Source: Geomicrobium sp. JCM 19039 (GTDB taxonomy: Bacteria; Bacillota; Bacilli; Bacillales; Marinococcaceae). From it: DNA of 64,000 nucleotides. The stretch is from NCBI RefSeq assembly GCF_000698145.1, contig NZ_BAXB01000016.1, positions 25,648-89,647 of the forward strand. Reading direction: 5' to 3'. The translations under genes and the position numbers were made by a program. The notes below the pieces were generated by a model, which was not told the DNA's origin, made no database searches, and was given only the letters and a program-made list of their open reading frames with translations. Below, piece by piece: positions 18,793 to 27,732 of this stretch (the first letter of the stretch is position 1; every line of letters begins with the position of its first letter).

Positions 18793-19457
18793 CATGGGAT
18801 TGGGCATTTGCATTTGAAATCTTTCCGCGAATCCTCGAAGGTGTTTGGATAACGATTGGTGCGACCGTTGCTGCCTACGCGATTTCGTTAACGCTCGGGC
18901 TTGTGCTGACGCTTTTAAGACGCTCAAGTTTTAAGCCGTTATCTCTACTCGTTGCGGGGATCATTGAATTTATCCGTGTAACCCCGCCGCTCGTGCAACT
19001 ATTTTTCGTGTATTTTGCTTTTGATATGGGACCATTTCTAACAGGGGCGATTGTACTCGGTGTTCACTATAGTACGTATGTATCCGAAGTATACCGTTCA
19101 GGGATTAATTCGGTACCGAAGAGTCAATGGGAAGCGAGTAAAGCACTAAACTTCTCAAAGGCGCAAACATGGAAGAAGGTTGTTTTACCTCAAGCGATCC
19201 CTCCGGTCATTCCGATGCTCGGAAACTACTTGATTGTCTTGTTCAAAGAAACGCCTCTTCTAATGGGTATCTATGTAATGGAAATGATGATGATTGCACG
19301 TTCCATTGGAGCAGAAAGTTATCGTTTCCTAGAACCGATTACGATTGTTGGCTTTATTTTCCTCGTGCTTAGTTACCCGTGTGCACTGTTTATACGATAC
19401 TTGGAAAGAAAATCAGGACAGTTACCTGGAAGCGCTGAAAAAGGAGTGAAGGCATAA
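18789..19457 (+). CDS. ehuD: Ectoine/hydroxyectoine ABC transporter permease EhuD
   Basis: A 222-residue second permease of the pair, with EAA loop SEVYRSGINSVPKSQWEASKAL and five helices. AAAGGGGTGAG precedes the start, which overlaps ehuC. The stop overlaps the ehuA start as TAATG. Confidence 0.85.
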   Translation: MTWDWAFAFEIFPRILEGVWITIGATVAAYAISLTLGLVLTLLRRSSFKPLSLLVAGIIEFIRVTPPLVQLFFVYFAFDMGPFLTGAIVLGVHYSTYVSEVYRSGINSVPKSQWEASKALNFSKAQTWKKVVLPQAIPPVIPMLGNYLIVLFKETPLLMGIYVMEMMMIARSIGAESYRFLEPITIVGFIFLVLSYPCALFIRYLERKSGQLPGSAEKGVKA

Positions 19458-20263
19458 TGACTGAAGTTGATCATGCACAAAACGATCGTAAAGTTATCGT
19501 TCGTTATAGAGATGTAAAGAAAGCGTTTGGGGACAATGTCGTCTTGAATGATTTGAACTTAAATGTACACGAAGGGGAGAAGGTGGCACTCATCGGTCCT
19601 TCAGGGTCTGGGAAAACGACAATTATTCGTATGCTCATGACGTTGGAAGAACCAACAGAGGGAACGATTGAAGTAGATGGAGAAATGCTTTGGCATAAAG
19701 AAGTGAATGGAAAATTAGAGCCAGCAGATGAAAAACACTTGCGAAAAGTGCGTGGGAAGATCGGGATGGTGTTCCAACAGTACAATTTATTTCCTCACAT
19801 GAGCATTATTCGCAATTGCACTGAAGCGCCCATTCATGTGCTCGGCTTATCCAAAGAAGAAGCGACCGAACGAGCGAAACAAATGCTTGAGAAGGTAGGA
19901 CTTAGCGATAAGGTCGACATGTATCCATCGCAGTTATCAGGTGGCCAACAGCAGCGAGTTGCAATTGCGAGATCACTTGTCATGCAGCCGAAAGTGTTGT
20001 TATTTGATGAGGTTACTGCAGCGCTTGATCCTGAGCTAGTAGGAGAGGTATTGGAAGTGATTAAAGATATTGCCGCAGAGGGAGAAACGACGATGATGCT
20101 CATCACTCACGAGATGGACTTTGCCCGAGATGTGGCTGATCGTGTATTGTTCCTAGATAATGGCTTAATTGCAGAGCATGGAACCCCCCATGACGTTATT
20201 GAAAATCCAACGAGTGACCGGTTGAAGTCTTTCTTAGGAAGATTTAATTCCTCACATGCGTAA
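19457..20263 (+). CDS. ehuA: Ectoine/hydroxyectoine ABC transporter ATP-binding protein
   Basis: A 268-residue ABC ATPase. Walker A is GPSGSGKTT, the signature LSGGQQQRVAIAR, Walker B VLLFDEVTAALDP and the switch histidine LITHEMDFA. It powers the EhuCD permease. An insertion between Walker A and the Q-loop (EMLWHKEVNGKLEPADEKHL) is also seen in relatives. It is the last gene of ehuBCDA and is followed by a terminator. Confidence 0.88.
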   Translation: MTEVDHAQNDRKVIVRYRDVKKAFGDNVVLNDLNLNVHEGEKVALIGPSGSGKTTIIRMLMTLEEPTEGTIEVDGEMLWHKEVNGKLEPADEKHLRKVRGKIGMVFQQYNLFPHMSIIRNCTEAPIHVLGLSKEEATERAKQMLEKVGLSDKVDMYPSQLSGGQQQRVAIARSLVMQPKVLLFDEVTAALDPELVGEVLEVIKDIAAEGETTMMLITHEMDFARDVADRVLFLDNGLIAEHGTPHDVIENPTSDRLKSFLGRFNSSHA

Positions 20264-20271
20264 TAAGAGAA

Positions 20272-20302
20272 GAAAGATTTGGTGTTTCACCAAGTCTTTT
20301 TT
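20272..20302 (+). terminator. Intrinsic terminator of the ehu operon
   Basis: GATTTGGTG-TTT-CACCAAGTC hairpin followed by eight T residues, placed between ehuA and thiM. Confidence 0.85.
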
Positions 20303-20327
20303 TTCGTTATGATGTTTTTAGGAGTGG

Positions 20328-21083
20328 ATGATGATGAATACGCGATTACGCGAACTTCAACCGTTAATTTATTGTATGACAAACGATGTGGTAACAAATT
20401 TTACAGCAAATGGCTTATTAGCGATTGGGGCGTCACCGGTCATGAGCAAAAATGCGCATGAGTCAGGACAGCTTGCAGCCGCAGCCAATGGCTTGTTACT
20501 CAATACAGGTACGCTCACCGATGCACAATTAGAAGCGATGATCATCGCCGGAAAATCGGCGAACAAACATGGTGTACCAATCGTCCTAGACCCAGTCGCT
20601 GTTGGGGCAACGACGTATCGCACAGAGAGCGTTGAAAGACTACTAAAGGAAGTGGACATGACAGTTGTCCGCGGGAACGCCGGTGAAATTGCCTCGCTTC
20701 TTGGCGCCCATTCTGAGATTAAAGGCGTTGAGGGGATGAGTAATTTAGACCCTGCAACACTAGCAGAGCAAACGGCATATAAGTTGCAAACGATTGTTTG
20801 TGTAACTGGAGAAACAGATGCCGTCAGTGATGGCGCAACAACTACGGTATTGACCCAAGGTCACGCTTGGCTAACAAAAGTTGTTGGGACTGGCTGCCTG
20901 CTCGGGGCCGTCATTGCAAGTTATGTGAGTGTGAAAAAAGATGATGCTACAGTGTTAACTACAGAAGCAGTACGAGACTATACAATTGCTGCCGAGCGGG
21001 CATATGAGACGAGTCAGTACGCTGGGATTGGCACTTTTCAAGCCCACTTTCTCGACGAGCTAAGCAAACAGACGTATTCGTAA
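20328..21083 (+). CDS. thiM: Hydroxyethylthiazole kinase
   Basis: A ribokinase-like enzyme of about 250 residues that phosphorylates the thiazole precursor in thiamine salvage. Motifs are PLIYCMTNDVVTNFTANGLLA near residue 12, PIVLDPVAVGA near residue 84 and the anion hole GTGCLLGAV near residue 190. Three tandem ATGs (20328, 20331, 20334) follow GGAG; the third has the best spacing. No TPP riboswitch fits in the short gap after the ehu terminator, and no thiE or thiD is adjacent. Confidence 0.9.
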   Translation: MMMNTRLRELQPLIYCMTNDVVTNFTANGLLAIGASPVMSKNAHESGQLAAAANGLLLNTGTLTDAQLEAMIIAGKSANKHGVPIVLDPVAVGATTYRTESVERLLKEVDMTVVRGNAGEIASLLGAHSEIKGVEGMSNLDPATLAEQTAYKLQTIVCVTGETDAVSDGATTTVLTQGHAWLTKVVGTGCLLGAVIASYVSVKKDDATVLTTEAVRDYTIAAERAYETSQYAGIGTFQAHFLDELSKQTYS

Positions 21084-21612
21084 TAATACAGAAGTGTCGG
21101 ATTCGTGTTTAATTAGCGCTGAAATTACGCACGGGTGCAGTACGTTCTCTGGTCGGAAGCATCACACAGCTCGTTCCACGCTAACTTACGGTACAATCAA
21201 TCGACGTAAGAGTGAAAACGGGACCAACTAGGTAAAGGTACCCGAGCTTGCGTAGCGATTGGGAACGAACGACATTTTAGCAGTAGAAATACGAGGAAAT
21301 GAAAATGCAGTGCTCGCAAGAGTTGTGCTCTTGTTATCCCAATGGACGATGTATGTTGAACTTAACATACTCATGTAACAAAAATCACACAACCCGTCAT
21401 GTTCGCCTCGGTATTGAGCTGAGCGAGCCACGCTAGCATGAACACCCGACTTCCAAGCATCCGCCTGCAGTGGAAAGCAACAACAAACTGAGCAATTAGG
21501 AAAATGGTAAGTTCATTCTATATAGATCGTTTTCTTGATGATCTAGATCGTTTTAGAACACCTCGTGCAGTTCATCCCCGTTTATTCATATAAATCTCAA
21601 GTGCTTGCAACC

Positions 21613-21633
21613 ATCGGCGCCTCCGGTGCCGAT
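21613..21633. repeat. Inverted repeat ATCGGC hairpin in island B
   Basis: ATCGGCGCC-TCC-GGTGCCGAT: nine-base arms with one G-T pair and a three-base loop. Counterparts lie at 7436-7456 and, in reverse, 39351-39370. Confidence 0.8.
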
Positions 21634-21646
21634 GATACACCGAATT

Positions 21647-21673
21647 GACGTCGGCATGACTCATGCCGACGTC
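21647..21673. repeat. Perfect 13-bp inverted repeat in island B
   Basis: GACGTCGGCATGA and TCATGCCGACGTC flank a single C. Island C has the same outer nine bases (39311-39319 and 39328-39336) around an eight-base centre that differs, so the arms are conserved while the centre is not. Confidence 0.85.
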
Positions 21674-21860
21674 TCGTTAGCCTTGTGACAGAAAAGAGGA
21701 ATCTCTTACCCTGAGCGTATGGAACGGACGGTTGATGCAGTTACAACTTCAAGAACTAGTGAATGTGATAAGTACACTTATGTAGGTGAAAATCTTTTCG
21801 TTTATAGCTACTGAGGCCGAACGATGGCAAGTTCAATAATCAATATGATTCACACATAAC

Positions 21861-21897
21861 AAAGTGCAGAGAGCGAGTAGAGCTCTCTGCACTTTGT
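21861..21897. terminator. Bidirectional terminator-like hairpin
   Basis: Arms AAAGTGCAGAGAGC and GCTCTCTGCACTTT around a seven-base loop, just downstream of the small minus-strand gene. T tracts are short. Confidence 0.7.
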
Positions 21898-21910
21898 TCG
21901 TGGAAGATGT

Positions 21911-22021
21911 TTATACGTCACGCTTAGAGGATTGAATTAAAAAGACAAGAGCCATTGCGGCACTGACCGCAACCATAACAAGTGAAATTGAGAGAATGGC
22001 AACTAGTGCACCTGGATTCAT
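21911..22021 (-). CDS. Small single-helix membrane peptide
   Basis: 36 residues, beginning MNPGALVAILSISLVMV and ending QSSKRDV: one long hydrophobic helix and a short charged tail. AAAGGTTG lies 7-14 bases before the ATG and a strong hairpin follows the stop, so transcription and translation are plausible. Possible roles such as a stress or sporulation membrane peptide are guesses. Confidence 0.55.
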   Translation of the reverse strand: MNPGALVAILSISLVMVAVSAAMALVFLIQSSKRDV

Positions 22022-22179
22022 GCTGAATCAACCTTTCTATGCATCGTATTCAATCTTTTCTTAATTTTAATTATAAAGGAATCCGGTGATTTTTCAATCA
22101 ATTTTGACGAATGTTCTATGAGACTGACCATACAAGCGTTGTGTTACTGAATAAAATAAGTATGGAGAGGAGGGGAAAT

Positions 22180-22644
22180 ATGAAAAGTTTTCATTGTCAT
22201 TCATGTTCGTCTTGTAGCAAAAATACGTGTACTTGCGTATGCGAAACATTAAAAGGGATCGCCAAGGAACAAGATCGTGTACGGAAGTCATGTGGCAACG
22301 GTTGTTATGAAAAGTTGTTAAATCCAGAACCTGTTTATGATACCGTTCCATTAATTTTTACGACGAATACGAATCGGTTATTATACGCTTTAGGTAATAC
22401 ACGTGAAGGTGAATCGTTTATTACTGTATTTTTTAGGGTAGACAGTGTAGATGGGAATTGTGCGGTTTTAGAGTTGCTGAGGCCATATCCTGAATTGGAG
22501 ATACCAGCTGGTGTGGCTGACGTCCCTTTAAATCAAATTGTGCAAAACAGTGATTGGTTGCTCGTTCGCACAGGGCAATGCACGATTGTGGACTGCGAAT
22601 GTTTATGTACGCTAAAATGTCTTGATCCATCATTTGTAGAATAA
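22180..22644 (+). CDS. CotY/CotZ-like spore coat protein
   Basis: About 154 residues, cysteine-rich at both ends: HCHSCSSCSKNTCTCVCETL at residues 4-23 and CTIVDCECLCTLKCLD near the C-terminus. The middle carries VPLIFTTNTNRLLYALGN and TVFFRVDSVDGNCAVLELLRP, typical of the CotY/CotZ/ExsY family that forms the disulfide-linked outer coat crust. The ATG at 22180 has GAGGAGGGGAAAT upstream, which rules out longer starts. A sporulation-specific promoter was not recognised. Confidence 0.85.
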   Translation: MKSFHCHSCSSCSKNTCTCVCETLKGIAKEQDRVRKSCGNGCYEKLLNPEPVYDTVPLIFTTNTNRLLYALGNTREGESFITVFFRVDSVDGNCAVLELLRPYPELEIPAGVADVPLNQIVQNSDWLLVRTGQCTIVDCECLCTLKCLDPSFVE

Positions 22645-22728
22645 ATGAAACCATTGATGCAATGATACGTAAAAATAGTGTAGGATAGTACTAACGAATT
22701 TGGTCGAATTGTACAAGGAGATGATATC

Positions 22729-23031
22729 ATGAATGGATCATCAATTTTGAAGTGGATATCTGGTGGTTTGGAAGCGGTGCTTGCGATACCAGTTTTAGGT
22801 ATTTTTATTTATTGGGGAATGGGTCCGACGCCAATGATCATCATGCTCGGTTTACACATTTTAACGCTTGTAATGAGTGTGAATGACGGGAAGAAGAAAC
22901 ACGGAAGCATTCTCGGTATTGTTACGGCATTTGTTGCATTTATCCCGGTCATTGGTATGATTATGCACGCCATATCGGCAACCCTTCTGATGGTAGATGC
23001 GAAACGATCTGAAAAAGCGATTGAAATGTAG
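22729..23031 (+). CDS. Hypothetical three-helix membrane protein
   Basis: 100 residues with hydrophobic segments at about 14-50 and 62-88 separated by a charged stretch NDGKKKHG. AAGGAGATGATATC precedes the ATG. The family is not recognised. It has its own terminator. Confidence 0.65.
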   Translation: MNGSSILKWISGGLEAVLAIPVLGIFIYWGMGPTPMIIMLGLHILTLVMSVNDGKKKHGSILGIVTAFVAFIPVIGMIMHAISATLLMVDAKRSEKAIEM

Positions 23032-23062
23032 ATCGACACGACCTGGTGTCGGTCTTTTTTTA
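23031..23062 (+). terminator. Intrinsic terminator
   Basis: GATCGACAC and GTGTCGGTC pair around GACCTG and are followed by seven T residues. The next 330 bases (23063-23391) hold no gene or clear repeat. Confidence 0.82.
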
Positions 23063-23391
23063 TGTGCGGTATGTACATGAATCTCTGAACGACGTACTAA
23101 GGTGTTGTAACGACTAGCTCTAGTCGCGTACCGTGAGTAAATGAGATAACAAGCGAAAAAGGTTGACGAAATGTGAACGACTACCTAGGAGCTAATCATT
23201 TAAGTTGAAAAGCGTACCACCGGTCTTTCAATGGAGAAATCTTTATTTGCACAGCTTGTCGTTCGTGCTTGACGTGATGATTTCTCTACGGTTGCAGCTC
23301 GTAGCAAATCTTTCCAATAAGATTACGTGTTTCTCATATAACGTGAAAGCGATTCGTTATCAATTGATATTTATTTCTTATATAACAGATG

Positions 23392-23420
23392 TTTACTTAT
23401 TTTAATTGTTATAGTACAAT
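23392..23420 (+). promoter_or_regulatory. SigA-type promoter of the YhfH-like gene
   Basis: TTTACT at 23392-23397 and TACAAT at 23415-23420 with a 17-base spacer, 30 bases before the start codon. Confidence 0.6.
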
Positions 23421-23449
23421 GTGAATACGACACAAAGAGGAGGGTTCTT

Positions 23450-23584
23450 ATGGAGTTTGTGAAAATGACTGAATTATCTGCAATGCCAACATGTTGTCAA
23501 GATTGTGGTGAGGTACTTCCCGCAGCAAATGATTCATTTTTCACCCAATGTGAACGGTGTCTTAGAAATGTTGAACATGAATAA
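23450..23584 (+). CDS. YhfH-like small zinc-ribbon protein
   Basis: A 44-residue protein with CCQDCGE and, seventeen residues later, CERCLR, so two CxxC pairs able to bind one zinc. Length and spacing fit the YhfH family of Bacillus, function unknown. AAAGAGGAGG precedes the ATG. It stands alone between its own promoter and terminator. Confidence 0.65.
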   Translation: MEFVKMTELSAMPTCCQDCGEVLPAANDSFFTQCERCLRNVEHE

Positions 23585-23594
23585 AACGACTTTA

Positions 23595-23621
23595 GCTGCC
23601 AATGTTGGCGGCTTTTTTTGT
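23595..23621 (+). terminator. Intrinsic terminator
   Basis: GCTGCCAA and TTGGCGGC pair around TG and are followed by seven T residues. Confidence 0.8.
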
Positions 23622-23633
23622 TCATATAAAATG

Positions 23634-23655
23634 AGGATGAGAGCTCTCATCCTCG
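23634..23655 (-). terminator. Terminator of aceA
   Basis: The perfect palindrome GAGGATGAGAGCTCTCATCCTC lies ten bases past the aceA stop. On the minus strand it is followed by ATTTTATAT. Confidence 0.65.
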
Positions 23656-23664
23656 GCGGTTCAT

Positions 23665-24939
23665 TTAAAACTGTTCGGTTTCTGTTGAACCTGCAAGTGC
23701 AGTTGTGGAGGAGGTACCAGATGATATCGTCTGTGCAATTTCATCAAAATATCCGGTACCTACTTCTCGTTGGTGCTTAGTAGCTGTGTAACCACGAGAT
23801 TCCGCATCAAACTCATCTTGTTGCAATGTAGAGTAGGCAGCCATCCCATGGTCTTTGTACTTGGAAGCAAGGTCAAACATGCTGTAGTTTAAAGAATGAA
23901 AACCAGCGAGAGTAACAAATTGAAAACGGTAGCCCATGTCTGCTAGCCGATCTTGAAATTCTTCAATCGTTTGCTCATCAAGATTCGCTTTCCAATTAAA
24001 AGAAGGTGAGCAGTTGTACGCAAGCATTTTACCAGGGAATTTTTCATGAATGGCATCGGCAAACTGTTGAGCTTCCTCGAGGCTAGGTTTTGACGTCTCG
24101 CACCAAATTAAATCAGCGTACGGGGCGTAAGCTAGCCCTCTAGCAATAGCTTGATCAAGGCCTGCGTGAGTACGATAGAAACCTTCTGGAGTACGTTCAC
24201 CTGTAATGAACTTATGATCTTCTGAGTCAATGTCACTCGTAATCAAGTCGGCCGCATCGGCATCTGTTCGAGCGATAATTACGGTTGGGACACCGGAAAC
24301 ATCAGCGGCAAGACGGGCCGCGACTAAGTTTTTGATCGCGTTTTTTGTTGGTAACAATACTTTACCCCCTAGATGCCCACATTTCTTCTCTGAGGCGAGC
24401 TGGTCTTCAAGGTGAACGCCTGATGCACCTGCCTCAATCATCCCTTTTATCAATTCAAAAACGTTAAGCTGACCACCAAACCCTGCTTCTGCATCAGCGA
24501 TGATCGGAACAAAATAATCGGTCTCGTCATTGCCTTCCATATGCTGAATTTGATCTGCTCGTTGCAGTGCATTATTAATCCGCTTTACGACTTGGGGAAC
24601 GGAGTTCGCAGGATATAGGCTTTGATCAGGATACATTTCACCTGACAGGTTTGCATCGGCTGCTACTTGCCACCCACTTAAATAGATGGCTTTTAATCCG
24701 GCTTTTACTTGTTGAACAGCTTGGTTTCCGGTCAATGCACCAAGAGCATGAACTTTATCCATATCATGTAGCTGAGCCCACAACTTGTTGGCGCCAGTTT
24801 TGGCAAGCGTGTGTTCAATTTGCAAAGAACCGCGCAAACGGATGACTTCCTCTGCAGAATAAGGGCGATTGATACCGTCCCACCGGTTGTCATCTTTCCA
24901 TTGATCGTTTAATGCTTTTACTTCAGTTTGGAAACTCAT
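23665..24939 (-). CDS. aceA: Isocitrate lyase
   Basis: 424 residues. The enzyme splits isocitrate to glyoxylate and succinate, the entry to the glyoxylate shunt for growth on acetate or fatty acids. The active-site motif [11 protein letters not shown] is intact near residue 190, as are RTDADAADL and [12 protein letters not shown]. No malate synthase gene is next to it, although it would be needed for the full shunt. The promoter region holds a perfect palindrome between the -35 and -10 boxes, which suggests a dedicated repressor. Confidence 0.93.
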   Translation of the reverse strand: MSFQTEVKALNDQWKDDNRWDGINRPYSAEEVIRLRGSLQIEHTLAKTGANKLWAQLHDMDKVHALGALTGNQAVQQVKAGLKAIYLSGWQVAADANLSGEMYPDQSLYPANSVPQVVKRINNALQRADQIQHMEGNDETDYFVPIIADAEAGFGGQLNVFELIKGMIEAGASGVHLEDQLASEKKCGHLGGKVLLPTKNAIKNLVAARLAADVSGVPTVIIARTDADAADLITSDIDSEDHKFITGERTPEGFYRTHAGLDQAIARGLAYAPYADLIWCETSKPSLEEAQQFADAIHEKFPGKMLAYNCSPSFNWKANLDEQTIEEFQDRLADMGYRFQFVTLAGFHSLNYSMFDLASKYKDHGMAAYSTLQQDEFDAESRGYTATKHQREVGTGYFDEIAQTISSGTSSTTALAGSTETEQF

Positions 24940-24989
24940 GAAAATCCTCTCCCTTTTTGTATTATAACAGTATTAATTTTATGTTAATT

Positions 24990-25018
24990 AATATATAACA
25001 ACGATCGTTGTGTTGCAA
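24990..25018 (-). promoter_or_regulatory. aceA promoter with an internal operator palindrome
   Basis: On the minus strand TTGCAA (25018-25013) and TATATT (24995-24990) are 17 bases apart. The spacer contains the perfect 14-base palindrome ACAACGATCGTTGT (24998-25011), the position expected for a repressor operator. The repressor is unknown. Confidence 0.6.
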
Positions 25019-25180
25019 CAGTTTTTTAGAAAAAAATAATTGTTCTGACAAAAGTAGGCAGGAGTATGTTGCTATTGTGGGGGAGGGAGAGAGTTAAACG
25101 AGTAGAAGTCAATTGGTAACAATCGCTTTACTGACCGGATTTTCATGCCTGTGTGATGAGATTCGTACTAATCAAAAACG

Positions 25181-25217
25181 TAAAAAAACCCGATCTTCTA
25201 GCTTAGAAGATCGGGGT
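25181..25217. terminator. Intrinsic terminator after the 3D-domain gene
   Basis: CCCGATCTTCTA and TAGAAGATCGGG with a two-base loop and an A tract that reads as T on the minus strand. Confidence 0.82.
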
Positions 25218-25225
25218 GGATGGAT

Positions 25226-26164
25226 TTAGTTAAGGATCGTGACGTTCACTTGTTGTCTTCCGAAATTTAATGCTTCATCTTTGGTCGCCATATGCAGGTC
25301 GATTTTATGGCCATTAATCGCGCCACCAGTATCACCAGCAATTGCTTCACCGTATCCTTCAACATATACGCGGCTACCGAGAGGGATGATGTTTGGATCA
25401 ACAGCAACTACATTGGCATGTGGGTCATTTCTAAGGTCAATACCTGTTGCAGTAATACCGGAGCAACCGTTGCAGTATGCAGTGTACGCAGTGGCTTCCA
25501 TTGAAATTGTGGTGCCTTCTGGAGCTGAGCTGGTTGATTCACTTGTCGTTTCTGCAGAGGCCGTCGCTTCTTCCGTCGTTTCAGTTGCGTCTTCGGAGGC
25601 GGCTTCATTTGCTGGTTCGCTTTCAACAGTTGTTTCTGGTTGTGGTGCTGTAAAATTCATCATCGCAGAATAGGTGGCAGGTCCTGCCAAACCGTCAGCG
25701 TGAATGCCCGCATCTGATTGGAAGCCTTTAACGGCATCTTCTGTTAGTGGTCCGAAAATTCCGTCAATGGATCCTCCATAATAACCAAAGGATTTCAAGT
25801 CTTCTTGTAAATATTCTACGAGCACGTTTTCATCATCTTTTTCTAATACCGAAAGGGCACCTAGTGTTTGCGGTCCGGCAATGCCGTCAATGAGCAGGCT
25901 CGCGTCTTCTTGGAAAACTGTAACAGCTTCTTCTGTCGTCTCATCAAAAACTCCATTTATGGACTCATCTTCTAAGTACTCTTCTTCAACGAGTAACTCT
26001 TGCAGAAGTTCTACATGTTCTTCGTGCTCAGTCCCATCACTTAACTTTTCACTTCCAAATTCACTGGCGTCTGCAGTAATAGGTAGGAAAGCGAAAACAA
26101 ATCCGGCGGCTAAGGCAGTCATACTAAAATGTTTCACCACATTTGGTGTTTGCATTTTCTTCAT
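25226..26164 (-). CDS. Secreted peptidoglycan-binding protein with 3D domain (YocH-like)
   Basis: 312 residues: signal peptide (about 1-33, ending ADASE), two PG_binding_1 repeats (GVFDETTEEAVTVFQ and GIFGPLTEDAVKGFQ), an acidic Thr/Glu/Ser linker at about 175-215, then a C-terminal 3D domain with the three aspartates in TATGIDLRND, VAVDPNIIPLGS and INGHKIDLHMATKDEAL. This arrangement is that of wall-active muralytic enzymes such as YocH. The low-complexity acidic linker fits life in salt. It is a single-gene unit. Confidence 0.85.
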   Translation of the reverse strand: MKKMQTPNVVKHFSMTALAAGFVFAFLPITADASEFGSEKLSDGTEHEEHVELLQELLVEEEYLEDESINGVFDETTEEAVTVFQEDASLLIDGIAGPQTLGALSVLEKDDENVLVEYLQEDLKSFGYYGGSIDGIFGPLTEDAVKGFQSDAGIHADGLAGPATYSAMMNFTAPQPETTVESEPANEAASEDATETTEEATASAETTSESTSSAPEGTTISMEATAYTAYCNGCSGITATGIDLRNDPHANVVAVDPNIIPLGSRVYVEGYGEAIAGDTGGAINGHKIDLHMATKDEALNFGRQQVNVTILN

Positions 26165-26316
26165 GAAGCAAACTCCTCCTCATTGCGTTCGTTAGTTTTA
26201 GGTGTGTGTACCTACAACTAGCATCCTAGCAAGCTTTCACTTCTGGACACAAGAGGGTTTGCTACTTTTTAACCGGATTGAAACGGCCTTGTAATAAGGG
26301 AAATCTATCTTTCAAA

Positions 26317-26350
26317 AAAAGCGGATATGCGTAACATACCCGCTTTTTAC
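26317..26350 (-). terminator. Terminator downstream of ytvI
   Basis: AAAAAAGCGG ... CCGCTTTTT around about 15 bases. It lies in the gene-poor 26165-26394 interval, where nothing else is seen. Confidence 0.65.
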
Positions 26351-26394
26351 AAGGTTTTGAGGAACGAAGGGGAGCGAAGTCGAACGACCGTTCA

Positions 26395-27540
26395 TCACGA
26401 CGTGTTGTTTCGAGGAGGTTCGTCATCGATAAACCCGTGTTTAATAAACTGTTCGATATCTTGAATGACGCCAATATCTTTTAAGATCGTAAGCACAACA
26501 AGTAGTGCTGGACCAAGGAATAAGCCGATTACACCGAGAATTTGAAACCCGACAAAGAGAGAGAATAGAACCGCTAGCGTGTTCAAATTCATACTTACGG
26601 ACAGGACTTTTGGCTCTAACGATTGTCGAACGATGACAACGACAACGTATAAGACGAGTATCGAAATGCCTAAGAAGATTTCTCCAGAAATTACCAGATA
26701 GATCCCCCAAGGAATGAGAATCGTTCCTGTTCCTAAATAGGGAAGGATTTCTGCAACCCCGGTAATCAAAGCCATCGTTATCGCATTCTCAACGCCGAGG
26801 ATTAATAGCCCGATGAGAACGACGACTGTCGTTATAATCATTAAGATTAATTGAGCTCGAATAAATCCCCAAACACGAGTCTTAACTTCCTGAACGAACA
26901 GCGTGAATTTCGTTTGGATGCCAACAGGCACTCTACTTTGCAAACTTGCTTTCATCGTTCCTACATCTTTACCAATGAAGTAAACAGCAAGGATGACGAA
27001 AATAAATGCAAATAAAAATGCAGGGATTCCGGAAACAACATTTGTGAGTCCGTTTGCAAGTGATTGTGCAACGTTACCAATAATGTTCCCTAGTTGGTTT
27101 CCTAGTTCTGTAATTCCTTGCTGAAGGGTTTGTTGCTGTTCAACGTTTAAGTTATCAATGAACCAATTCATTTCTGTCCAAATCGGTAGTACGAAACTGT
27201 TAAACATTTCTTGAAGCTGGGCTGCGCCTTGTTCAATCCAACCCGGTAACTCGTGTGAAATTTGCTGGAAGATATAAATGATAAGGAACGTAATCCCAGT
27301 AATTACACCACCAAGTACAGAAATACCAATCAACACAGTCGTTAGTGATGCGAGCGTTGATGGAAACTTGAGCCTGATCTTTAATAGTCGTAAAAGCGGT
27401 GCAAACATCCAAGCGATCAGTGCAGCAATTACAAAAGGGTAGGTAATTGTGAAAAGGTAAGCACTTACTAAGATGATGAGAATGGCAATCAAAATTACAC
27501 TTACTGCTCGCAATGAAATCCAAGCTTGTTCTTTAGTCAT
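26395..27540 (-). CDS. ytvI: AI-2E family transporter, sporulation membrane protein YtvI-like
   Basis: About 381 residues with seven or eight helices in the AI-2E/PerM fold: a pair near the N-terminus, a long amphipathic periplasmic-type segment at about 85-150, then a helix-rich half with PYLGTGTILIPWGIYLV and a C-terminal VGFQILGVIGLFLGPALLV. YtvI is a sporulation gene in Bacillus, and other members export small solutes. The ATG at 27540 follows AAAGGGCG. It stands alone. Confidence 0.8.
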   Translation of the reverse strand: MTKEQAWISLRAVSVILIAILIILVSAYLFTITYPFVIAALIAWMFAPLLRLLKIRLKFPSTLASLTTVLIGISVLGGVITGITFLIIYIFQQISHELPGWIEQGAAQLQEMFNSFVLPIWTEMNWFIDNLNVEQQQTLQQGITELGNQLGNIIGNVAQSLANGLTNVVSGIPAFLFAFIFVILAVYFIGKDVGTMKASLQSRVPVGIQTKFTLFVQEVKTRVWGFIRAQLILMIITTVVVLIGLLILGVENAITMALITGVAEILPYLGTGTILIPWGIYLVISGEIFLGISILVLYVVVVIVRQSLEPKVLSVSMNLNTLAVLFSLFVGFQILGVIGLFLGPALLVVLTILKDIGVIQDIEQFIKHGFIDDEPPRNNTS

Positions 27541-27685
27541 TGTCTGTTCGCCCTTTCTAAACAAGGGATGGACACCTAGTATATCAAAACTTTACATATC
27601 AAGATAACGGATGCAACATCTGGCTTGTACATCTTTTATTATATGTAAGCAGACGTTAGGTTAATCCTTACAATTGAGACAAATA

Positions 27686-27727
27686 GATGAGAGGGGTTTT
27701 GAATGCCAAGTTCAAACCCCTCTCATC
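27686..27727 (-). terminator. Hairpin downstream of the ureohydrolase gene
   Basis: ATGAGAGGGGTTTTGAA and TTCAAACCCCTCTCAT pair around a short loop, with one bulge. The T tract on the minus strand is weak. Confidence 0.65.
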
Positions 27728-27732
27728 AGTTG

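Larger units (their letters stand above)
21450..21800 (+). repeat. Non-coding mosaic repeat island B
   Basis: The 825 bases from 21084 to 21910 have no gene. Bases 21455-21560 match island A (ATTCTATATAGATCG, GATCTAGATC) and, in reverse, island C from about 39630 down to 39540 (CATCCGCCTGCA, AACAACAAACTG). Bases 21575-21760 match island C 39400-39220 in reverse, with ATTCATATAA, the ATCGGC hairpin, the GACGTCGGC hairpin and TGATGCAGT. The first part, 21100-21450, is not clearly shared. Confidence 0.75.

Noticed and set aside
20264..20333. TPP riboswitch before thiM
   Set aside because: Only about 25 bases separate the ehu terminator from the start codon, too short for the aptamer.
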